The notes beneath the pieces are model-generated. The model ran no database searches. It saw nothing but the letters and a program-made list of their open reading frames with translations, and had not been told where the DNA came from. Made by a program: the position numbers and the translations under genes. Shown here one piece after another: positions 18,009 through 26,143 of a DNA stretch of 64,000 nt; the stretch's first letter is position 1; every line of letters starts with the position of its first letter. The DNA lies in contig NZ_JAPEOR010000005.1 in the NCBI RefSeq assembly GCF_026341125.1, positions 1 to 64,000 on the forward strand. Reading direction: 5' to 3'. This DNA comes from Streptomyces sp. NBC_01142. Lineage in GTDB: Bacteria; Actinomycetota; Actinomycetes; Streptomycetales; Streptomycetaceae.

Positions 18009-18185
18009 GTGCTGTCGACGCGTCATGCAAGCCGCCGCTCGGGCGACCGTCCCGCCGCCTTCCCCGTACGTGTGAATCGAACGAAGCGAGAGGAGCCTCC
18101 CACGCAGACGGCGCTTGCCGTCCGCGTCCCGGCGTCGAACCTTCACTCGACTCGTCGCCCGCGGCTGCCCGTAGCGGCCCTGTGA
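18009..18185 (+). CDS. Small basic ORF upstream of NPV peptide
   Basis: A 58-residue frame from GTG 18009 with AAGGAG 4 bases upstream, beginning VLSTRHASRRSGDRP. It is very Arg/Pro-rich with no Cys and no recognisable domain. It lies 51 bases before the second NPV peptide. Compositionally it recalls the 60-residue ORF of the first module. The stretch 17573-18008 holds only the promoter side of the NUDIX gene and nothing else recognisable. Confidence 0.35.
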   Translation: MLSTRHASRRSGDRPAAFPVRVNRTKREEPPTQTALAVRVPASNLHSTRRPRLPVAAL

Positions 18186-18236
18186 TCAGGTCCGTTGTCC
18201 GGGTGCTCTACCCCGTTCCACCACCGAGGAGAAACC

Positions 18237-18386
18237 GTGAATCCCGTCCGCTTGGTCACCCTTCACCCTGTTCTCGAGAACCCTCCTGCTGCGGCCGCCG
18301 AGGCCCTCGCGCACCGGCGGCCCGTCGACGTCCGCCGCGTCCTGTTCGCCGCAGCATCACGACCGTCATCGGGGTGGGGGGCATGA
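18237..18386 (+). CDS. Small peptide VNPV..., candidate precursor (paralogue)
   Basis: A 49-residue peptide from GTG 18237 with GAGGA 6 bases upstream. It starts VNPVRLVTLHPVLENP and ends SRPSSGWGA. It shares with the 8050 peptide the NPV start, an early LxxHxP-like segment, a V-D/R-x-V region, a late SxRP-like element and a final Trp-x-Ala. Its stop overlaps the start of the kinase gene (ATGA), and the kinase overlaps the ABC exporter. The repeated linkage peptide-to-exporter is the main reason to call it real. Confidence 0.6.
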   Translation: MNPVRLVTLHPVLENPPAAAAEALAHRRPVDVRRVLFAAASRPSSGWGA

Positions 18387-19273
18387 CCAACCCGATCACT
18401 CCGCCCCCGGCCCTGCTGGCGTGGGCCAGCCGGGCACTCGGCGCCCGTCCCGCCGTCAAGGACGTCAGCCATCCGCGCGAGAACTCCCGCGTCTGGCGGC
18501 TCGACCTGCCCGAGGCACTCCGCTTCTACCTGAAGATCTCCCCCAAGGCCGTGATGTACGAGCGCGAGACGCTCGCACTCCGAAGTGCCGCACCAGCCCT
18601 CGGCGCCGGCGGCGCTCCGCAGCTGCGCGCCTCCAGCGCGGAGCATCTGGCACTGCTGCTGACCGCTGTCCCAGGACGGCCGCTCAAGCAGCTGGAGCTT
18701 TCGCCCGTGGAGGAGGCCCGTGCGCACCGGCACGGCGGCGCCCTGCTGGCTCGCCTCCACGCGGCCGGTGATCTGTCCGGCCCTCGACGGGCCGAGGCGG
18801 AGCAGGCACTGCAGACCGCGGCCGAAGGCGCCGAGGGGCACCTGTCGGCGGCCGGGGACCGGCTGACCGCGCCGGAGCACAAGCTCGTGCGCCAGATGGC
18901 CGAGGAGCTGCGGACCTTTCCGCCGCTGCCGCTCGCGTACATCCACGGCGACGCGTGGGACCGCAACCTCATGTGGTCGACCTCCCGGCAGCAGGCCGGA
19001 TGGATCGACTTCGAGCGCTCCCGGGCCGCGACCGCCGTGCAGGACTTCGTGCTGATGGCCTGCTCCACCTGGACCGACCGGCCCGACCTGCGGGCCGCGT
19101 GCCTCCAGGGCTACGGCCGCAACCTCACCGTCGAGGAGCAGCACGCCTTGAGATGCCTCGCAGCGATCGACGCGGTGAGCTGCCTGGTCTGGGGACCGAA
19201 GCTCGACGACCCCCACGTCACCGCACGCGGACGGCGCACCCTGAACCGCCTGATGGCGGGGGTGTTCGCATGA
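18383..19273 (+). CDS. APH/choline-kinase-family phosphotransferase
   Basis: 296 residues with a kinase-like fold. A lysine in FYLKIS (Lys51) matches the ATP-binding site. The catalytic loop HGDAWDRN (188-195) and metal-binding IDFE (208-211) are intact. Family members phosphorylate aminoglycosides, macrolides, choline or homoserine. It sits between the NPV peptide and an ABC exporter with four-base overlaps on both sides. It may phosphorylate the product before export (self-protection) or modify the peptide. Confidence 0.8.
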   Translation: MTNPITPPPALLAWASRALGARPAVKDVSHPRENSRVWRLDLPEALRFYLKISPKAVMYERETLALRSAAPALGAGGAPQLRASSAEHLALLLTAVPGRPLKQLELSPVEEARAHRHGGALLARLHAAGDLSGPRRAEAEQALQTAAEGAEGHLSAAGDRLTAPEHKLVRQMAEELRTFPPLPLAYIHGDAWDRNLMWSTSRQQAGWIDFERSRAATAVQDFVLMACSTWTDRPDLRAACLQGYGRNLTVEEQHALRCLAAIDAVSCLVWGPKLDDPHVTARGRRTLNRLMAGVFA

Positions 19274-21207
19274 CCGCACCGCACAACCCGACCGACTCCC
19301 CGGCCATCGACGCAGCACGCGGTGGGGCGGCGTCGCTCCCGGCCGCTCGGACGGGCGCTCCGCAGCCCTCCGCACCGCCCGAGCTCGACTACAACGGGCG
19401 CAAACACCGGCGGGCGATGGACGACGCCACCTTGTGGGACATGGCCCGCCGCATCCCCGCGGCCCTGATCCAGACGGCCCGACTGGCCTGGAGCGTCGAC
19501 CGGCGCATGGCCCTGACGATCGTCGTGTGCCAGCTGCTGTCCGGCATCGGCACGGCCGTGATGCTCACCGCCGTCGCCAAGACCCTGCCGCAGCTGATGG
19601 TCGACGACCCCCGCCAGGGCCTGGCCCACGCGTGGCCGGCGCTGACCGTCGCCGTCGTCGCGATGGCCACCGGCGCGTCCATGTGGATCCTCGCGGACTG
19701 GGCGACCCGGCGCCTGAACCCGCAGATCGCCTCCGCTGCTGACCTGCAGCTCGTGGATCTCCACATGCGGGCCGAACTCGCCGCCTACGACGCGGAAGGG
19801 TTCGGCGACCGGAGCCAGGCGGCGGAGATCGGCGCGCTGCGCGCCGTCGACCTCGCCGACGACGCCAAGACCCTCACCAACGGGCTCATCCAGCTCGCCT
19901 CCGCGGCCGTGGTGCTCACCACCTTGCACCCCCTGCTCCTCGGCGTGCTGCTACTGTCCGTCGTCCCCCGCGGACTCGGCGGCGTCATCGCCGCCCGGGT
20001 CGACTACCGCGTCCACGACCAGACCATCTCCGCCCGCAATGTCCGCGGCATGATGCGCTGGTGGCTGACGACGGCCGAGCTCGCCGACGAGCTCCGGGCC
20101 AACACCATGCGCGGCTACCTGCACTTCTGGTACCGGTCGATGTGTGACCGCGTCGAGATGCGGGAGGTCGCCGGGGCCCGCCCGTACCTGCGGATCACGC
20201 TGCTGGCCGCCTCGCTCGGCGGCCTGTTCACCCTCGGCATGTGGGCCTCGCTCGCCGGCCTGGTCCTCGCCGGGGCCATGACGACCGCGATCGCAGGCAC
20301 CGCGATCGTCGCCTCGCAGACCGCCGGCCGCGCCCTGAACTCGATCATCAGGTACTCGACGGTCATGTTCCACCACGGCCTCTACCTCTCCGACTACTAC
20401 GACTTCATCGACGAGGTCCGCGCCATGACCACCGCGCGCGGCACCGTACAGGCCAAGCCCCCGCAGCAGATCCGCCTCGAAGGCGCCTCCTACACCTACC
20501 CGAGCAAGGAGACCCCGTCCGTACAGCCGATCACCCTCACCCTGAACCGCGGCGAAGTCGTCGCCCTCGTCGGAGAAAATGGCGCTGGCAAATCCACGCT
20601 AATCCGCATGCTCACGGGCCTCACGGTCCCCACGTCCGGCAAAGCACTCTGGGACGAAACCGACCTGTCAACCGCCGACGCGGAGACGGTGTGGCAGCAC
20701 GTCGGCCTGGTCCCGCAGAAGAACGGACATTGGCCGCTCACGGCCCGGGAGAACGTCACCCTGGGCCAGCCCCGCGAGTACGGCGATCAGCGGATCTGGG
20801 ATGCAGTCGAGCGAGTCGGGATGACCACGGCCCTGCATGAGCTCCCCGAAGGGCTGGAAACCTTGCTCGCCCGATCGGTCTGGGGCGGACACGAGCTGTC
20901 CGGTGGTCAGTGGCAGAGGTTGGCCTGCGCGCGAGCGATGTACAGGGAGCCGGCCGTGCTCGTCCTGGACGAGCCGACCAGCGAGATGGACGCCCGCGGA
21001 GAGCACCAGATCTTCCGGGAACTCCGCGCTATGGCCCCGGATCGGATCACCGTGGTGGTCACCCATCGCCTCGACAACGTGCGGATGGCCGACCGGGTGA
21101 TCGTCCTCGACCAGGGAACCGTCCGGGAGCAAGGCTCCTTCGACGAACTCGTCGCGACCGAGGGGAGTTTGCTCGGCGAGCTGTACGCCCTCGCCCAGGA
21201 CCGCTGA
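19270..21207 (+). CDS. ABC exporter, fused membrane and ATPase domains (paralogue)
   Basis: 645 residues. A disordered N-terminus (1-45) precedes a membrane domain with about six helices (about 70-380). The ATPase domain has GENGAGKS (near 435), LSGGQ (near 542), LVLDEP (near 563) and THR. The segment LWDMARRIPAALIQTARLAW matches the corresponding part of the first exporter, so the two are paralogues. There is no peptidase domain. The Walker A codons (20571-20600) are unusually AT-rich for this DNA. It is translationally coupled to the kinase. Confidence 0.9.
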   Translation: MTAPHNPTDSPAIDAARGGAASLPAARTGAPQPSAPPELDYNGRKHRRAMDDATLWDMARRIPAALIQTARLAWSVDRRMALTIVVCQLLSGIGTAVMLTAVAKTLPQLMVDDPRQGLAHAWPALTVAVVAMATGASMWILADWATRRLNPQIASAADLQLVDLHMRAELAAYDAEGFGDRSQAAEIGALRAVDLADDAKTLTNGLIQLASAAVVLTTLHPLLLGVLLLSVVPRGLGGVIAARVDYRVHDQTISARNVRGMMRWWLTTAELADELRANTMRGYLHFWYRSMCDRVEMREVAGARPYLRITLLAASLGGLFTLGMWASLAGLVLAGAMTTAIAGTAIVASQTAGRALNSIIRYSTVMFHHGLYLSDYYDFIDEVRAMTTARGTVQAKPPQQIRLEGASYTYPSKETPSVQPITLTLNRGEVVALVGENGAGKSTLIRMLTGLTVPTSGKALWDETDLSTADAETVWQHVGLVPQKNGHWPLTARENVTLGQPREYGDQRIWDAVERVGMTTALHELPEGLETLLARSVWGGHELSGGQWQRLACARAMYREPAVLVLDEPTSEMDARGEHQIFRELRAMAPDRITVVVTHRLDNVRMADRVIVLDQGTVREQGSFDELVATEGSLLGELYALAQDR

Positions 21208-21286
21208 CCCGCGGCCCCCAGCAGAGGTCCACGCGGGGCCGCGCAGCCGGCGCGGCCCCGCCACTCCCCCGACGCCAAGGAGCGCC

Positions 21287-21415
21287 ATGCACCGCCCCGA
21301 GCCCGAAGCAGTCAACACGCGCCCCTGGACCACGCACGGCACCCGCCATCTGCAACGCGGCACCGACGGCCGCTGTGCGCAGCTGCTCCCGTGCAACGGG
21401 TTGGTGTTCCGGTGA
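21287..21415 (+). CDS. Small Cys-containing peptide downstream of ABC exporter
   Basis: A 42-residue frame from ATG 21287 with a perfect AAGGAG 4-5 bases upstream. It begins MHRPEPEAVNTRPWTTHG and ends with two Cys in CAQLLPCNGLVFR. It lies 79 bases after the second exporter and converges with the XRE gene. There is no similarity to known families by eye. The strong ribosome site and the position make it a candidate secreted peptide; chance is still possible. Confidence 0.45.
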   Translation: MHRPEPEAVNTRPWTTHGTRHLQRGTDGRCAQLLPCNGLVFR

Positions 21416-21437
21416 AGGTGGGCAAAGCCCTACGAAA

Positions 21438-22802
21438 TCAGATGAGAACGCCACTGCGCTCGGCGAGGCCGCGTAGCTCCGTCGAGGTGGGCCCGGAGAC
21501 CAGCAGACTGGAGATCAGCGACTTTGTTGCCGGGCGGGCGTGGGTCTCCTCGGGAGCGCACCTTTCGGCCGCCAGAAGGGTTCGAACACAGTCGCTGCGC
21601 CGGCCGAGGCGGTCGTAGGTGACGGCGATGTCGCCCAGGGCTCGGGAGCGGCGCTCGACGCTGGGGAGTGCCTTCAGTGAGATCGTGCGGGCGGCGGCCA
21701 GCGCGGCCAGTGGGTCCCCGGCGTGGTTCTCGGCGCTGATCTTGTGGAGCTGCACCGTGAGGGGGCTGAAGCCTCCGCCGTGGTCGCGCAGCAGGGTGGC
21801 GCCGCCGAGTTCCTTGGCGATCGCGGCGGCCTCGTCGGTTAGTTCTCGCATGCCGTCGCGGTCTCCGCGGCGGGCGAGGGTGTAGGAGGCGCTCTGGACG
21901 AGGAGTCCTCTCAGGGCTGCTCCCGCGCGTCCGGCGCTGCGGAGGTCTGGGTGGTCAGCGGCCGTGAGGGCGATGGACAGGGCCTCCTGATGCCAGCCGG
22001 CCTTTCGTGCGAGGACGGCTAGTTGCCGGGCGGACTCGGCGACCGTGAGGGCTTCGCCGCCGGCTTCTGAGAGCTGGCGGGCGCGGTCGGCGGCCATCCA
22101 GCCGAGCTGCTGTTCGTCCATTTTGACGAGCATGCGCGTCGCCAGGAGGTAGCTCTTGGCGAGGAGTACGTAGTCCTGCGCTTCGTTGGTGTTGGCGGTG
22201 CGGGCGTGGCCGACTCGGATAAGGCGGGGCAGGCGGACGGCGAGGCTGGCGTAGCGGCACGCGTCGAAGTCGGCGAGCGCACGGGTGAGGTCCGTGGCGA
22301 GCGTCGCGGTCGGCGGCACTGCAGGAGCCTGGCCGAGGCCGAGCATGGCATCGCGCAGGCTGGTGACGAGCAGATCGCCGAGCAGGGTCTCGTCCGTTTG
22401 GGCGGTGGCTGTGCCGGGCCCAAGGAGTGGGGATGTGGCGGCTGTGGCGGCCGTGGCTGCCAGGCCCGCGATCAACTTCCTGCGTCGCAAGGGATCTTCA
22501 CCGTCCTCCCGGCCATGGCTACCCACCCTAGGGGCGGGCATCCGGGGGAAGGCGGCAGTTGCCCCGATCGGCTGACCGTGTCGGACTTCGGGGCGGGGTG
22601 GGGGCGGTGCGAGCCCGAGTGCCTGGTGCGGGAGGTCGAGAGCGTCAGCGAACCGGCGGCGTACGTCGACGTCGTTCATCGGGGAGACGCCTCGCTCGTA
22701 TCGGGAGACCTGGGCGCCGGAGTATCCGGTCTTCTCGCCCAACTGCGCGAGGGTGAGGCCCTTGGCCTGACGGGTCTGCCGCACCAGTTCCCCGGGCTTC
22801 AC
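21438..22802 (-). CDS. XRE-family regulator with TPR-like sensor domain
   Basis: 454 residues. An N-terminal HTH_3 domain (8-62; TLAQLGEKTGYSGAQVSRYERG) is followed by a basic linker RRRKLIAGLAA and an alpha-helical repeat region (about 140-440) typical of Streptomyces pathway-specific XRE/TPR regulators. These often sense small molecules or peptides. It is transcribed away from the acyltransferase/MurA operon, with a TTTGCA dyad in the shared upstream region, so it may control that operon and the exporter module. Confidence 0.85.
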   Translation of the reverse strand: MKPGELVRQTRQAKGLTLAQLGEKTGYSGAQVSRYERGVSPMNDVDVRRRFADALDLPHQALGLAPPPPRPEVRHGQPIGATAAFPRMPAPRVGSHGREDGEDPLRRRKLIAGLAATAATAATSPLLGPGTATAQTDETLLGDLLVTSLRDAMLGLGQAPAVPPTATLATDLTRALADFDACRYASLAVRLPRLIRVGHARTANTNEAQDYVLLAKSYLLATRMLVKMDEQQLGWMAADRARQLSEAGGEALTVAESARQLAVLARKAGWHQEALSIALTAADHPDLRSAGRAGAALRGLLVQSASYTLARRGDRDGMRELTDEAAAIAKELGGATLLRDHGGGFSPLTVQLHKISAENHAGDPLAALAAARTISLKALPSVERRSRALGDIAVTYDRLGRRSDCVRTLLAAERCAPEETHARPATKSLISSLLVSGPTSTELRGLAERSGVLI

Positions 22803-22916
22803 GTCGGCCCCACAGGTCGCTCGTGCCCTGATGACCGCATCGGTACCTCGTTCCCGCCGATAGCCGAGGCTGCGCCGACCTCACCGTAGTCCTAGGACTG
22901 CCTCCCGGACAGAGGC

Positions 22917-22943
22917 TTTGCACCGTATGCAAACCGCTTTGCA
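22917..22943. promoter_or_regulatory. TTTGCA dyad plus third half-site, candidate operator
   Basis: TTTGCA-CCGTA-TGCAAA (22917-22933) is a perfect six-base-arm dyad, and a third TTTGCA follows at 22938-22943. It lies in the divergent region between the XRE regulator and the acyltransferase gene, an obvious place for the XRE protein to bind. Binding is inferred only from position. Confidence 0.45.
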
Positions 22944-23045
22944 GGCCAGGACAGCGCCCCTCCCGCCGACAGGGCGACAGCGCCGACCGTCAACGGCAGA
23001 CGGTTCGCCTCCCAGAACCGTCCCGGTCGGACTCTGGAGGTCCTG

Positions 23046-23771
23046 ATGCACTCTGCGTCTCCCGCCCCGTCCCCCGTGCTCGTCACCGACCCCCGACTCG
23101 CCCCCTCCTACTACATCGAACCCGACGCCTTGGGCCCGTACGTCACCGCCCTGCTGGAGCGGTGCCGCAGCGTCTTCGACATCAAGCGCGCCATGACCGC
23201 CGACCTCGACGACGGGACCCTTCTGCGCAGCACGGGCGGCGGCATTGTCGAGACCGGTGCCCTGATCCAGGGTGAGGTCATCGTCCAGACCGGTGCCCGC
23301 ATCGAGGCGGGTGCGCAGGTGATCGGTCCGGTCCTGGTGTGCTCCGGAACCGTCATCTCGGCCGGTGCTCTGGTCCGCGACCACAGCGTGATCGGCCCCG
23401 GCTGCCGCATCGGCTTCGGCGCGGAGGTCACCCGGAGTTTGATCGCCGGGCAGGTCTTCATGAAGCACCCCGGCTTCATCGGCGACTCGGTGATCGGGCG
23501 GCGCGTCAACATCGGGGCGTTCTGCTCCACCACCGGACTGCGGTGCGACCGTGGCCCGGTCGCCGAACCGGCGCTCGAGGAGATCACCGTCAACCTGGAC
23601 GGCCAGCGCATCGCCACCGGGCAGACGAAGTTCGGCGCCGTCATCGGTGATGAGGTGGCGCTACCTGCCGGAACCGTGCTGTCGCCCGGCACGCTGATCG
23701 GGCCCGGCACCGTGGTCTACCCCCGCGACCACGTCGGCGGCTTCCTGCCCGCCGGCTCCCGGATCCGGTGA
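23046..23771 (+). CDS. Left-handed beta-helix acyltransferase (GlmU C-domain-like)
   Basis: 241 residues. From about 60 on, hexapeptide repeats (GALIQG EVIVQT GARIEA ...) form a left-handed beta helix. The segment KHPGFIGDSVIGRRVNIGAFCSTTGLRCD resembles the acetyltransferase half of GlmU-like sugar-nucleotide enzymes, but the nucleotidyltransferase domain is absent. CoA-dependent N- or O-acylation of a sugar or sugar nucleotide is the likely reaction. GGAGG precedes ATG 23046. Its stop overlaps the GTG of the MurA homologue, linking acylation and enolpyruvyl transfer. Confidence 0.75.
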   Translation: MHSASPAPSPVLVTDPRLAPSYYIEPDALGPYVTALLERCRSVFDIKRAMTADLDDGTLLRSTGGGIVETGALIQGEVIVQTGARIEAGAQVIGPVLVCSGTVISAGALVRDHSVIGPGCRIGFGAEVTRSLIAGQVFMKHPGFIGDSVIGRRVNIGAFCSTTGLRCDRGPVAEPALEEITVNLDGQRIATGQTKFGAVIGDEVALPAGTVLSPGTLIGPGTVVYPRDHVGGFLPAGSRIR

Positions 23772-25089
23772 GCGCCGTGACCGCCACCTCCGTCCGCACC
23801 GCCGCCGACGCCTCCGTCGTCCAGGTCAACGGCGGGCGCCCGCTGTCCGGCCGCATCTCGGTGCAGGGCAGCAAGAACATCGCCCTGCACCTGTACGCGG
23901 CCTCCGTCCTGTCTGATGTCCCGCTCGTCCTGACCGGGGCGCCGGACATCGTCGACACAAGGGTCTGCGCGGAGATCCTGCGCCGTGCTGGAGCCGACGC
24001 GGCCTACCGGGACGGCCGCTTCACGGTGTCCCCGGCCCGCCGCGTCCGCCCGGTCATCGGCCCAGAGCTGGGTCGACAGGTCCGTACGACCGCGGTGCTG
24101 GCTGCAGCGGTGCTGGCGCGCGCCGGCCAGGTCACCTTCCCCTATCCCGGGGGCGACGCGTTCTGTCCACGGCTGATCGACCGGCATCTCGCGGCGATGC
24201 AGGCCGCCGGCGCCGAGGTCATCACGGATGACGACAGCATCCGCGCGGTGTGCGGGCCCCGGGGGGTGAGGGCGTTCACCGTGGACGTGAACACCCCGTA
24301 CGGGCCGAGCCTCGGGGCGACGGTGACCGCGATCATGCTCGCTGCCCGCGCCCGCGGCACCAGCCTGATCACCCACCCGTCGATCGAGCCCGAGGTCACC
24401 GAGACCGTCCGCTTCCTCGCCGACCGGGGCGTCCTCATGCACTTCGACCAGGAGGGCCTGCACGTCAGCGGCAGCGACTGGATCGCCGGCGGCGCCTTCC
24501 CGGTGGCCGGCGACCGCATCGAAGCAGCCACCATGGCCATGGCCACCGCCGCGACCGGCGGCAGCATCCACCTCGACAACATCACCGCAGCCGACTTCCC
24601 CGACGGTCTCGCCCGCCTCCTCGCTCAGACAGGCGTCGTTCTCTCCGAGGAGCTGGACGGCGGCGTGCGCGCCCAGGCTCACGGACCGCTCCAGGCAGTC
24701 GAGGCAGCGACCGGGCCGCATCCGGGTCTGCCGACCGACACCGCACCGCAGCTGGCCGCGCTGCTCACGCAGGCCGACGGCCCTTCGGTGATCGCCGAGC
24801 GCGTCTACCCCCGCCGCGACACCCACACGTCCAGGGCCTGCGCGCCTTCGGCGCCGACATCACCACGACCGGCCCGGTGATCGGCGTTCGCGGGCCCGGA
24901 CGGCTGCACGGCGCCGCGGTGGAGGCCCGAGACATCCGTGCGGTGACCGCGCTGCTGATCGCCGCTCTCGCCGCCGACGGCCCCTCTACGATCCGGGGGA
25001 TGTTCCATCTCCGGCGCGGCTACGACCACCTGCTGCCCAACCTCGCCACGCTGGGAGCCGAGATCACCACCACCCCCGGAGGCCCTTGA
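23768..25089 (+). pseudogene. murA: MurA-like enolpyruvyltransferase, frameshifted near the 3' end
   Basis: From GTG 23768 it reads as an EPT-family enzyme: GSKNIALHLYAAS (Lys36-Asn37, PEP site) and VRTTAV (Arg106). The active-site loop GGDAFCPRLIDRHL has Asp130 where fosfomycin-sensitive MurA has Cys. After RVYPRRDTH (about 24830) the conserved HVQGLRAFGADI continues one frame back, to a stop at 25089. The site CACACGTCC looks like a two-base AC insertion. Unshifted, the frame stops at 24880. Joined length is about 440 residues, normal for MurA (about 420). The cause could be a sequencing error, since its neighbours are intact. NikO/PolA-type enzymes of nucleoside antibiotic pathways belong to the same family, so a non-cell-wall acceptor is possible. 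Confidence 0.75.
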
Positions 25090-26126
25090 TGCCCGTCCCG
25101 TTCACCACCGACGACAGCGCCCGCCTCACCGAGACCTTCGAAGCCGTCGTGGCCGACGGTGCCACCCCGGGCGGTGTCATCGCCTGCGGCACTCGCGGTT
25201 CCACCCCGCACTACATCAGCACGGGCATGGTCGCACCGGAGTGCGGCGACGAGACCCCCACACCCTCCACGGCGTACGACATCGCCTCGCTGACGAAGGT
25301 CGTTGCCACCTGGCCACTGGTCGGTCAGGCCCTCAGCAACGGCCTGCTCGACCTGAACGCGCCCATCCGCGACTTCCTGCCAGCGATGACCGGTGAGAAG
25401 CCCAGCGCCGAGGCGACCGTACGCCAACTCCTCACCCACACCTCGGGGCTTCGCGCATCCACCCGCCTCGACCACTACCGCGGTTCGGACCTGCCCCTGC
25501 ACGAACTGTTGTGCCGGGAGCCGCTGGAGGACGCCCCCGGCACCCACCGGTACATCAACCGCGGCTACATCCTGCTCGGACTGGCGCTCGCCCACGTCAA
25601 CGAGCTTCCTCTCCACGACTTGGGCAGCGTGCTGTGGGACAGGCTCGGCATGACCGAGACGATGTACGGGCCCCTGGCTCGCTCCCACCGCGTCGCGCCG
25701 ACCGAGCAGCGCATCCCGGGCGCACCGCGTATCTGGGGCGCGGCTCACGATGACAATGCCGCCCTGCTCGGCGGAGTCGCCGGGCACGCCGGCGTGTTCT
25801 CCACCCCCGCCGACCTCGCGCTGTACGCCGACCGGCTGCTGACCATGTACGCGGACGATGCCGATGCCGCCCTGGGCGAATGGCTGCGTGCCAGCCTCGT
25901 CCCGCAGGCGGCGGTCGAGCCGGGCCTGGACCGCGGGCTGTCCTGGATCCTGGCCGCCGGCGGGCGCGTCGCGTACCACCACGGCTTCACTGGCACGAGT
26001 CTCTATCTCGCCCCGGACACCGGCCGCTACCTGGTGATCTGCACCAACGCCGTCTACCACGGCAACGCCCGGAGCAAGATCGCCCCGCTCCGCGCCCTCG
26101 CGCTGAAGACAATCTCCGCGACCTGA
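25089..26126 (+). CDS. Serine beta-lactamase-fold hydrolase (class C/PBP-like)
   Basis: About 345 residues from ATG 25089, overlapping the MurA-frame stop by one base. Class C/DD-peptidase motifs are present: SLTK (Ser67, Lys70), YIN (155-157) and a late HHGFTG segment equivalent to KTG. There is no signal peptide, so it probably acts in the cytoplasm, unlike true beta-lactamases and PBPs. Esterase, amidase or transpeptidase activity on a Mur-like intermediate is possible. It lies between the MurA and MurB homologues. Confidence 0.8.
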   Translation: MPVPFTTDDSARLTETFEAVVADGATPGGVIACGTRGSTPHYISTGMVAPECGDETPTPSTAYDIASLTKVVATWPLVGQALSNGLLDLNAPIRDFLPAMTGEKPSAEATVRQLLTHTSGLRASTRLDHYRGSDLPLHELLCREPLEDAPGTHRYINRGYILLGLALAHVNELPLHDLGSVLWDRLGMTETMYGPLARSHRVAPTEQRIPGAPRIWGAAHDDNAALLGGVAGHAGVFSTPADLALYADRLLTMYADDADAALGEWLRASLVPQAAVEPGLDRGLSWILAAGGRVAYHHGFTGTSLYLAPDTGRYLVICTNAVYHGNARSKIAPLRALALKTISAT

Positions 26127-26143
26127 CGAACCGGAGGCACCCT

